From: Casuarina equisetifolia
Lineage: Eukaryota; Streptophyta; Magnoliopsida; Fagales; Casuarinaceae
DNA length: 64,000 nt
Direction: 5' to 3'
NCBI GenBank assembly: GCA_028551475.1
Contig: CM052360.1
Coordinates: forward strand, 8,730,501-8,794,500
This document shows positions 9,946-20,927 of this stretch, piece by piece. The notes below the pieces were generated by a model. That model did no database searches and had not been told where the DNA came from. It saw only the letters and a list, made by a program, of their open reading frames with translations. Position 1 is the first letter of the stretch, and each line of letters starts with the position of its first letter. The translations under genes were made by a program, and so were the position numbers.

Positions 9946-12900
9946 TCATCGCGAGAAAAGGTTTTTGTTAGGAGGGTAAATGGTGTCGAAAACAATCCTT
10001 GCAAATGTATGTCGAACCTCCTTCAAGCTCCCCAATGCCAAAGACTCATAGTCAATCTTTCTCCCCCTTCTGCGGACAGATCCCCCTTCCATACCCCTTC
10101 TGACGCATTCAAAAATCCTGGATACCCTCAGCGACAGTGCCCATGGGATAAAAACCTGTGGGGTAAGACAACGAAGGATTATGCTGTGCCCACAAAAATA
10201 AACGATAAAGTAAAATGCAAAAGACAAGTTGGTATGGTAGTTCCAGAAGCACCATGAGAAGAAAGCTGAATCCCCCAAGTATGTTTTTCATATCCAACAA
10301 AGTGTCAGTGGCACTGTGGGGGTAACGTATTACCTTCAATAATCTTGCTAGAGGCTGATCAAAGTCAATATGCATATTACTTTCAGTACTCAAGTCACAT
10401 CGTTACTCTCCCAGGTCATGAAGCAAAATTCCAGACAAGAAAAAAGAGGTTATTTATAATGGGAGCCCATTTTTATGGGACTGCCCCCCAGCCTGTATAT
10501 GTCCTTCCCACCTCTCCTCTTAACTTAGTTTTTACATTGATCAAGGAAAGAAATAAGTTGCTTATTGCGCCTAAATTCATGCTTTGTGCATACCAAATCA
10601 AGCCAACGGTCGAAAGTAAACACGAGAATAGAAGTAAAGGACTATTATGGAAAACACCCATATCAGAGAACTCAAGTGACGCATGCATAAAGTGTTTAAA
10701 GCCCACAATTGAAGGCCAGCCCAACCTCCACATTCCATATCTTCAAAACAGATCAAGATACTAACGGTGCATAATCAAATGAGGCAAGAAGTTGCTTCAG
10801 AAAGTCTTTACTATTATCCGTTTTCTATTCTCAACCATAGCAAAGCTTTAACTGTTAAGAATCGAATCCTTACCAGATCTGAGGATGGTGCTTGTGGGTA
10901 TCTGGACATTGCTTGCGAAACATAATACTGATCTCTCATCTTGCATAACACAGTTTTGACAGATTCTGCAAGATCAATAACTTGATCCACCAATGCACTA
11001 TCTGAGTTTAGATCTTCACGTTCTAATTCATTAAAGCTTGGGTCATGTGGTTCGCGGATCCTCTTCACAATTTCTACTGCTTCAAACAAGGCCCCACCAC
11101 TGTGTACAGCAAGGCTGAATGCTGCCACAACCAATGGATCACGAGGCTGCTCAACAAGAGCTTCATGAAATGCTAAGAGAGCAATCCTACATTCATAAGC
11201 CCAGAATTAGTTTTCAACGGGCTTCAAATTCCCAAGATATACAGTAAAATCACATTCCCAAGAAATACAAAAACATCATGTATTATTAAAAATAACCAAA
11301 TAATAACTCCTATCCAGCACCCACAAACAACGCCCCAACCCCGCCTCCCCTTCCCCCACCCCCCCCCCCCACCCAACAAACAAAACAAAACAAAACAAAA
11401 AAAGTTCTAGTTTTAAATCCCTAAATTTATAGCAATGCTTATCACTCAAATGCCAACTCAGCCTAACATTTGGTCCAATTAACACAATGTTGACTACATG
11501 ACTCCCCATTCACAAGTTTACAACACCTAGGGTGTTAAATTCTCACCAAGAAATCAAGTTCAACTCATCTCAACTTCACGAGGAATGCCTGATACTTAAT
11601 TGGGGGGGTGGGGAGGAGAAGAAAAACTGATTAAGATGGAGTTTTGGATACGTTTACTAGAAACTGCAAAAGAACTCTTGGTGGCACCTGGTTATATTCT
11701 TGGCTAAATAAACAGCTAGAATATAGGACAAAGTTTCACGATTCAACTAATAGCATTTACAAACAAGACTTGGTCACTCAAATATTCACTAGAAGTCTAT
11801 ATTGCAATAACTAACAAGACCAACCACAACATACGAGACCAACTTTAATCAAACAGCCGCAATAACAAAACAGTTATCTCAATGGAAAGGTAGTAAAATA
11901 ACACAACTCCAGCATGCCAACAATAAATTTCACGTAAAGTAACTATTTCAAGTTTCTGGCAACCAATTTGGCAATACTCATAAGCTTCAACTGCTGAAAG
12001 GGTTCTCACCATAAGCTACTATGGCAAGGCCGATCAGGAGCCACAAGTTTGTCAAGGTTGGAAAACAAAGACTGCACAAGATCAAACCAACAAGCATCTT
12101 GTTAATAATGATGTGGAAAAGAGAGAACCACTAACTAAAAGCAGTTCATTAAGGGGAAATCACAGAGACATATGTAGCATGAGGACATGCATCATTCGTT
12201 ATTAGATTTTCAGACAGAGGCTACCAAGCAGGATCGGGAAAATGAAGTTAACGCCAGAGAGTTTATTGCAACTTGATTTTATAATGCACCAAAGTGAAGG
12301 TTTAGTAGTTGCTTACAGATAGGTGCTAATATGGTCACTTACAAGAAGCATGTTAGATCTCTTATCACGTCTGCGAAAACCTTGGGAAGCAAAATAAGAA
12401 GCCTGGATGATGCAACTTAATTAGATCTGCATAAGAAAAAAATTAAGAAAAAAAAAACTACTGTGTGAATAGTACAAACTAAACAGAATTTCCTCACTTG
12501 GATGGGCAGAAGTATCTCCAAGAGTCCAAATCTCCATAACAGCCTCAAGGATGCCTCTGCAGATCCAAATGCCAGCATATAATTCACTTCCATAAGGATC
12601 CTCCCCTACAGCATTGGAAACAAAGAGAAGATGAGCCAGAAGTATCACAATAACTACATGCCAAGCACCAGAAACTAAGATACATGGTTTTTCTTTAGGC
12701 AGGACTAAGATACCTTATCAAGCCTTAACACTGAGCAAGACAATTCCCTTACAGAAAGAGCTATCTCTTTAGTGAAACGAAATTCTAAACGGGCTGCTAT
12801 TCTGACCGCACGTAAAATGCGAGCTGTAAAATTCGTAGCAAAGAGAATAAGATGCCAATTCCTAGTTGATAAAAGAGTAATCTGCCTTGTATAGTCCGGA

Positions 12901-15828
12901 TGCTGAAAGCTTTGAAGCTTTAAACTAAAATCTTAAATAGCAAACATATGCTCACCACAGTCCTCCACAAAAGAAAGATTTGCAGGCAACATAGTGCGCA
13001 CCTACCAATAAAATTTTGAGGAGATGAGCAATGTGGGGAGTTTGAGTTGATTAAAAAGTTTTGACACTTAAACTATAACATAATACATGCACATACCTTA
13101 GCTTTTCTAATATCTTCCATCCCTCCTGTATAATCGTACACTATCTTTGCATATGGATCAAACATCAACCTACATTGATTAAGGAAAGAGTTAGCAATAA
13201 AAAACAGAAAGAGTTGTAATAGCATAAAATATGGAACAAAACCCTGAGCACTTTATAAATTAAGTTATGCCCTGAAATCCCATCACAAATACATACCCAT
13301 TAATAGTAAAGTCCCGCTGTACGCAATTCCTCCAGCGAATATAATCACGACCATTGCAGCCAGAAGGTTTGCTGAAATAATCAGTGGACTTCCACCTAGA
13401 ATTACTTCCAGAGGTACTGAAACTTGAAACCTGTATTACAAGATAATCCCATTTACGTTGAGAAAGATAAGAAATTAGTTGAAAAGAGCCACACTTGCCT
13501 TCTGGCTTAATCAAGAGCCTATACAAGACAATAAATGCCCAGAAATTTTCAATTATACAACTTCTTAGACAAACCTCCACAGTGGTATCATTGACATGAA
13601 CATGGCATATGGGAAAACGTTTCCCAACAATTTCACATCGTGCAAATGTTTTCCGTACCTGCAAAAGTTGAGGAACTTGGTGAACTAGTAGGCAATTAGA
13701 ATCCAAAACATAAAGTTCATTTGCTGCACAGAATAAATGACTGGATTTTTTAACTAATCATGACATTCAGATAAAATTGCTTACTAAACCAGTACAAATA
13801 GCATTGAATTCGAAGTGAGAGTTCTGCAGAAAACATTCCCGATTATCTTGTAACAATAGCAATATGGAGGATGGTCACAAATTTTAAGGATCTGTGTGTG
13901 GTGAACCTATTTTGGGTTTACAACTACAGCCAACAGAATATGAAACTTTTGGGTCAGATACGTCCAAAAAATGTTAGGATGCCACATTCCTTATTCATTG
14001 TCCAAAGATACCCTCTGCTCTATTCCTTAAAAAGCGATTGCATTAACTGTGTGACTTTTGGTAATTACCTTTTTACACTTCACTTACAGCATAAGCAAGA
14101 CACTCTTTATATCATTATTCCAACTCAAAGTAAGTGTCACTCACTGGCAAGATAACACGAGTGCATAAGCAATGGCTGCTTACATTCCTGTGGATAAGAT
14201 ACAGGATAATTGTGGATGAGACGGGAAATGATATGACACATTTTCTTTATAGTGGCTTTCTTTCTTTTCTAGGGGTGCTTTCTCCAATGAGCAATAACTG
14301 TAATGATATGAGGGATGCCCTTGCTTCCATGGGAAACTAATGCCTTTGAACCACTTTTCTATATCAACAGATGGTTTGGAACCCCTCTCGTATAAAGTAC
14401 TAATACTGTTACCTAGGCGAAGAGATTGAAATAAACATTGCCTCAAAGCTTAAATACTCTTATGTTTTACAAACCATCGAATGGGAAATGGTAGGGCATT
14501 TGTTTAATAAGAAAACAAAAAGCAAATACCTAGTGACACTATTGCCATACTTATGCACTTAAACTAAGATTTCTTATTGGTGGGGTATAAAGACCACATA
14601 TGCCCATATTTCACTCAAATGAAGCTTAATATAAGACATGTAAAGGTATCATGATTAGAGATAGAGAAAACCTGCTTAAGTTCAGCGGAAGTAATGATAT
14701 CAAAGTCTTTTGGAGTTCTCCTGAGGATAAGATCTCGAACACAACCACCAACAAGGTAGACCTCATATCCTGCATGTGTTAGTGAAATAATCAAGAAAAG
14801 ACAGCCATAGAAAACAAAATTTGAAGCTGAAGCAACACAAACGAAAACAGAACTTAAAATAGCATCACGCAATGTACATACTGTACCAATTTGCAATTTA
14901 ATAAATGATCCTAAGTGCAAACAAAAGCATAAAAGTGTTTGCCAAGCAAATAGCAACCTTTTTTAACTTCAAAGCCAGACAACTAAAGAGGCAATATAAG
15001 AAATCAGAACTAGGGGTGAAGGTGGCGTAGGTGGAGCACAAATGTGAGTTTGCTCAGAGATTCATCCAATTTAATCTATCAACTTAATGCACAGGAGAAG
15101 ACATGAAGAATCTACCCTTAGTAGATAAAGAAACTCAATACCCTTTTTTCTTAGCCCATTCAGCACTATCCGAGTTGGCTTTGATAACATCCATGTCTCT
15201 ATCCCAAGGTCTTCGGAATTCAACTTCTTCCACTCATGTTCCCCGGTATTTCTCCCAAATACTTCTATCACCATACAAATTCACGGCGTTCAGTTGATTC
15301 AATACTGAGATTAAAAAAATAAAAATAAAAAATAGTTTCAACTACCACAAAGTTAAATCTCAAAATATACAGGACAAAGAAGGAAGCTCGGATAGTATTA
15401 TTACCTCCTCTATGCTTAGCAACCCGTTCAGCAACTGATTCAACCGCCGCAATGGAACTTCTGCGCTTTATCTGAGAGTGAACAAAGCAGTAGCTCAACT
15501 CGCGAATAGAGAATTCAAATCGACCATACTAACAATATTCAGAGTAGTTTGATTACATCAAAAAATTTCGTCAATGAAAAAGAAATGCGGTTTGCAACTC
15601 GAAATTCTCACAATTGCAATCGGTTAAAAGCGTGCAACAAGCAAAATATATAATCATCATTTGCCTTTCTTCTTTTAAACAAATGTGCAAACTTTAATAC
15701 GTCGCTTCACAAAGGAAAATGAAATTAAAGAAAAAAATTAAAAAAAAAACCTTTCCGGCATAGAGAACTAGAGGGCGAGGAAGTGCAAGTTTCGTCCTTA
15801 ATACAAGTCCAAAGGCCACGAACGCCAT
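9946..15828 (-). CDS. Poly(A) polymerase / CCA-adding enzyme family protein (class II nucleotidyltransferase)
   Basis: Fourteen exons: 15828-15751, 15471-15405, 15264-15142, 14769-14672, 13658-13575, 13430-13297, 13169-13097, 13001-12956, 12823-12714, 12605-12498, 12402-12343, 12071-12010, 11186-10874 and 10155-9946. All use GT-AG sites and the phases agree, giving 521 residues. A 26-residue basic, hydrophobic N-terminus suggests an organelle targeting peptide. Catalytic-head motifs: [19 protein letters not shown] (GG, RRxD and the DxD metal site), [27 protein letters not shown], and then the neck motif ending LRLDKGRILMEMNY-like. Bacterial relatives add CCA or poly(A) to RNA 3' ends. Plant members of this subgroup are annotated polynucleotide adenylyltransferase; substrate cannot be read from sequence. 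The ATG was chosen because it is the only one in frame with exon 2. Two out-of-frame ATGs lie just upstream. Confidence 0.88.
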
Positions 15829-15858
15829 TAATAATCGGACGGAGCACGTTCACCATGG

Positions 15859-18278
15859 CATTACAGAAAAACTCAAGTGCTTAAAAATGAAGGAATATAC
15901 ATATGAGCTTGAACATTTCCGAAAGTTGAAATCAGAAACGGTGATAGAGGGATAATTGATCTTTGGTCTGTGGAAGCAAGACGAGAGTGAGAGGGTAAAC
16001 ACAGAGGCGCTTCGAAGTTCGTTTGGTTGAACGTCTTGAGGGGGGAAATTGTCTCAGGATAATCACCTCGTTCTCTAGCATGCAATGTGAATTGGGCTTC
16101 TGGATATTTTGGAGCCCAAGACCCCATTATTTTGGGCTTAATCTCCAACAAGTGGGTCGAAAGTTTAAGGACCCAGAAAAAAGGGATCTTGTTGCTTCTT
16201 ATACGTTAGATCGCCTTCAATATTTAGAACTGTGTACATCTAAAAAAATTACCTATAATTTAAGAAAGTAGTTATTTTATACAGATAATTGGGTTAAAAT
16301 AAATTAAAAATTATTTAAATATTTATTTTTTCTTTTGTGTCTTAACTTTTTTTAAGAGACTCATTATTTAACTTAAAAATCTACTTAAAATCAATAAAAT
16401 TTATTATTATACAAACATGAATATTTAAATATTCTTTAATAATATAAAAATTATTAGCCACATCTTTTTACACCTCCTTATCGTGGCAATGAACAAATTC
16501 AAATCATCATTGTATCACATTATATGAGCAATGTGTGGGTTCAACTAATAGAAGTTCATAGGAATGCCAAGGAGCATTATAGTCTCTAATATAATTTTTA
16601 AAAAATCATTATCTAATTTAAAAGTTAACTCAAAAAATAGTAAAAATTATTATTATGTAAACAAACAATAATATATATATATTGTAATGTGAGACTTATT
16701 AGCCATTTCTTAATTATTATCTATCTTCTATCAATAAACTAAAATAAATTGAAATTTTAATAAGTGCACTAAAACAAAAAAGTTTTGGTATTTCAATAAA
16801 ACAAGAAAAGAGAGATATAACCTTACATACAAATATGTTTTATAATATTTGTCCACCCTATTATGGGTCTTCATTGAAACAATCTTTACATCAACTTATT
16901 TCTTAACTAAACAGGGGTAAAACACCAATGTCACATTCCAAAATAATTATTTTTACATAGCATACATGATCTATAAATCTAAGCATATGCCACATTTTGA
17001 CACTAAAGTAGTTGAGTAGTTCATATTAGAGGACATGTCTTCCTTATAGCAAGAAAATGTGAAAAATTGTAAGAGCATGTTGATTTTATAATCATTATGC
17101 CAAAAAGCCAAGTTTGTTGGCTAGCCATAAAAAATTTTATTTGAATATTGTTTACGACTTGGACTCCCATAAGCTTGAGCTTGTCATAAGCCTTTTATGA
17201 CAAACCACCACTCCTTGTCTTTGATGTCCCTAGTAGCCCATACCGTAGTGGCTCCACTCTTGGTGGTTCACAATCTTAACTTTTAGGTAGTCTTTTATGT
17301 TAGTTGCTTATTTGGTGGTTCAACTTGAGATCTAAATTTGTCTCTTATATCATTTGTTACATTTTGTGATCATTAATAGAGTATTGAATTGTTCTTGTTT
17401 ACAAAATTTAGTTTAGTCTCCTAACATAATGTAATCTTGAAAATTGCATGAACTAATTAAAGAAGAAAATTCATTTTTTTTAAAAAAAAAGATCTTTCAT
17501 CAATTCATAAGTTCCAAATGACAAGGCATGTTGTGCTTGTTATATGAGCTAATGCTATTCATCTTTCCTTTACATACAGTCACTTGACTTATAATTTAAA
17601 GATTCTTGTTCTAAAACTAGTGTCCATAAAAAATCTAAGTGGACAAGAACATCATTAGTGAATGACTCTACTTCAAAGCTAAAAAAAATTAATAGTGTGA
17701 TTGTTGTGTTATTATTATTTTATAGTTTACTAAAAATAGGTCTTTTATTAAATTATTGAGCTTGTTATTATGGTTTAACCTTCCTATCTTTATGCTTGAA
17801 CATGTTTGCTAACATACTAAATCATCAAGCATTTATTTGCGTTAACAACTTGATAAATTAAGCATTATGTTAAAAATGGTATGAGAAAATTTTCACATTA
17901 TTTAAAATTTTATTTACAAGTCCTCTTTATAAAGGAAGTATTCCTTTAATATCAAATTAATTTTTTTATTTGAAATTAGTTTTTAAACATAAATTAAACT
18001 TTAAGTTCTAAAGATGGCTCACTCCTTATACAGAATTTAATACAAAACTTATAATTAATGTTAACTACAACAAATGTGTTAAGAATTATGAGATAAAAAT
18101 CTTATATTGCTTGATTTTACTTAAAAATTAATTTATTTTTTGGTCAAAGTTTACATGAAATATTGACTACATGATCCATGAAAAAGGCAAATCAATTTAT
18201 ATTTCTAACATTAAAGGGTTAGGAGGCCATGAACGAAGCAACAGCCAAATGCACGTGATGCGAGTTTAAAATATCAGC
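15859..18278. other. Intergenic, very AT-rich
   Basis: The first 300 bases are presumably the promoter and 5' UTR of the nucleotidyltransferase gene. From 16.2 to 18.2 kb the DNA is strongly AT-rich with no coding frame and no clear repeat structure. Confidence 0.6.
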
Positions 18279-18282
18279 AAAA
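18279..18282 (-). terminator. Pol III terminator of tRNA-Lys
   Basis: TTTT on the minus strand directly after the discriminator base. Confidence 0.7.
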
Positions 18283-18355
18283 CGCCCACCGTGGGGCTCG
18301 AACCCACGACCACAAGGTTAAGAGCCTTGCGCTCTACCGACTGAGCTAGACGGGC
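18283..18355 (-). tRNA. tRNA-Lys (anticodon CUU)
   Basis: A 73-base cloverleaf: acceptor stem GCCCGTC paired with GGTGGGC (one G-U and one U-G), D arm GCTC/GAGC, anticodon stem CAAGG/CCTTG around loop CTCTTAA with anticodon CTT at 18320-18322, T arm GTGGG/CCCAC around TTCGAGC, discriminator G. There is no intron and no encoded CCA, as expected for a nuclear gene. Internal A and B boxes are intact, so it is probably functional. Confidence 0.96.
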
Positions 18356-20063
18356 TGATGGTATAATTCGCGGTCTAAGATAAATTTATTTTAAATTAGC
18401 TTCCTTCTAACTACTTTTCTATGTCCAAACTTAAAACAAAGTCTACATTGAAGGTTCACTATTTGTTAATCATTCTTTTCCATGTATTTTGTTTTCTTAT
18501 AGTCCTACAAGGAGGGAATTTATTTTTTTTCTATCTTCAATACCACCTACCCCTTTGCATTCATCACTAGTTTTCTTAGACTCGTCAGTAGCCAAATTGG
18601 TCTTAAAGTTAGTCTAAATTGAAATTTTTTCTTTTCTGTCTAGTAGCCCTTTTTATAAAAGCCTTTAAAGATCTTATTAACTTAGAAAAATTCATATTAG
18701 TGAAATCCTTAGTCTCCTTTAATGTAGTCATAGTGGAATCAAACCTTCTCATAAGGCTAGTTAGGAGCTATTCAACTATCCTTTTGTCAAGAAACTCTTT
18801 TGCAAGCCCCTTAATTTGACCTACTATGTAATATGCTACCACGTGTTTATTATATATATTTTTAAATCATTTTTAGTTCATGTTTAAGGGCTTGAACTTT
18901 AGCATAATATACCTTATATATTCCTAAATACTCATTTATCATGGAGGATTAAGCTTTATTTGTTCTGATGGTAGGGGTTATCTTAGAGAAAATATTTTCT
19001 ACAACTACAAAATAGCACAAGAAGATCTATAGTTTTTTCTCCCCATTATTCCTATGTATCTCTTTTTTTGACTAATTGAGTTCTTCAACATTTATTACCC
19101 TTGGAAGCCTCTTATCAATAGTTTCCAACAAACCCTAACACCTAAAGTCAAGGAGTCATTTTAGTAGATCAAAAGTGACAATTGGTACCATTAAATATAG
19201 GTAAAGAAACTTGAGAATTTGGAATCAAGATGTCTAAAAAGATTGTGGTTAAAGAAAAGGCAAACAGGTTAGGGTTTGGAGGACTCAATGTGCTTTATAT
19301 CTAAAACCTTCTACCCACTTTTAGATACCTAACAAGCCCTAATACCACTGATAGGACTCATAGATAGACTAATTTAAGGCTATTATGCTATAAATTTACA
19401 GAATTAACATATTTGCCTAAGTCACAGCACAAGCCCTAATTAATTGAACACCATAAAATATTCATGGAGGCAATATAAATAAAAAAAAGGCCAAAAGATT
19501 CATCAAATTTAAAGCAAAATAAAGAGGGTTTATGAGATGCTCAATTTATCTTTTATAACCTAAAATAACGATCATCAAACAAGTCATCTCCTACTTAGAT
19601 AGCAAAGGCAAACTTCTCCTTAAGTTTTTTTTACTCATACACAAGTTGTCTTCTAACTTATACGTAAGTCCACCTTTTAGCATAAATGTGCAATTGATTT
19701 TTTCTTCATCATTGGTAACTTCATCGAGCTTCCTTCTTTGCATAGTGCCTTCTTTTAACTCTTCTTTTTCAATAGCAAATATCCAAAAGAAGAAACAAGC
19801 AGTTTTCTTTCTCCTTACACAAAAGTAGTTTACTTATCCCAAAAACTACTTGTGGGCTTTACCATGTGCCTGCCAGGTTCATCCTAATAGTTAGTTTTTT
19901 AAGTACACAATGGCACATTAACTTTAACATTTATCCACAAGATTATCTACATAAAAAACTTTATTAATGACAAAGATCTATATTTCCAAAAAAAGACAAA
20001 AAAATATTTCCACAAAAAGGATAACACTCACATGGTTGGTGGTACCTTAATAAAGCAAATATG
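18356..20063. other. Intergenic with decayed repeats
   Basis: No gene seen. At 19336-19347 the minus strand reads TGGTATTAGGGC, two mismatches from the initiator-Met primer site, followed by a TG-starting segment on the plus strand, so this may be the worn junction of an LTR element. The rest is AT-rich. Confidence 0.4.
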
Positions 20064-20927
20064 TTAAGATGTGGACTTTTGGGTTTCAATCCCCTGTAGA
20101 ATGTTGTCAAGTACTTCATTAGATGGGTCAAGTTGCGGAGAATCTGTGTTTAGTCCACCAAGGAAGGTCGTGGAGTAGGTTGGGATTTGTCCATTGTTGA
20201 AGGTTATGGAGAAGTCATTGAATGGATTAAGTTATGGATTGTTTGAATTCTGTTCATTGTAAAGGGCAGTAAAGTTGGTATTGAATGAGTTAGGTTGTGA
20301 ATTCTTTAAATTTTGTCCCTCATAAAAGGTTATGGGGTAATCATTAGATTGTTCAAGTTGTAGATTACTTGGATTTTGTCCACAATAGAAGGCAAGAAAG
20401 TCATCACTAATTGAGTCAAATTGAGGATTGTCTAGGTTTTGTTCATTGTAAAAGGTTATGGATGAGTCATCAAATGGGTTAAGGTTTGGGATTTGTTCAT
20501 TGTGAAGGGATGTGGATGGATCATTAAGTCGGTTAAGATATGGATTGGCTAGGTTATGTCCAATGTAAAAAGTCATGAAGTGGTTACTAAATGGTTTAGG
20601 CTGTAGGCTATCTAGTTTTTGTCCACTGAGGGTGGTGACATAGCCATTGAATGGGTCAAGTTGAAAATAACTTGGGTTCAGTTCATCATAAAAGGTAGTA
20701 GAATAGCCATTAAATGCATGAAATTGTTTATTTTCTAGGTTTAATCCCCTATGGAGACTTATAGAATAACCATTATATGGGTCAAGTTGGAGGTCATTTG
20801 GATTCAATCCATTGTAAAAGGTCATTGGATGGTCATCCATGTTTGTTGTTCCCTTATAAAGCAATGAATCATCTTTCTCCATGGTGGGCAAGTTTGCAGA
20901 TGTGTTTTCATCTTTTGAATGAGACAA
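20064..20927 (-). repeat. 63 bp (21-residue) tandem repeat in exon 6 of the B3 gene
   Basis: About twelve degenerate units share the pattern (D/G)(Y/F)(S/P)(I/T)TFYNxQNLxNxQLxPFN. Examples are DDSSITFYNEQNLDNPQFDS and SDDFLAFYCGQNPSNLQLEQ. The phase of 63 bases is kept except in one short unit. Units 11 and 12 lie beyond the first stop codon. Confidence 0.8.

Noticed and set aside
15873..16151. 92-codon minus-strand frame upstream of the nucleotidyltransferase ATG
   Set aside because: Falls in the promoter/5' region, no domain, and not joinable in phase to exon 1.
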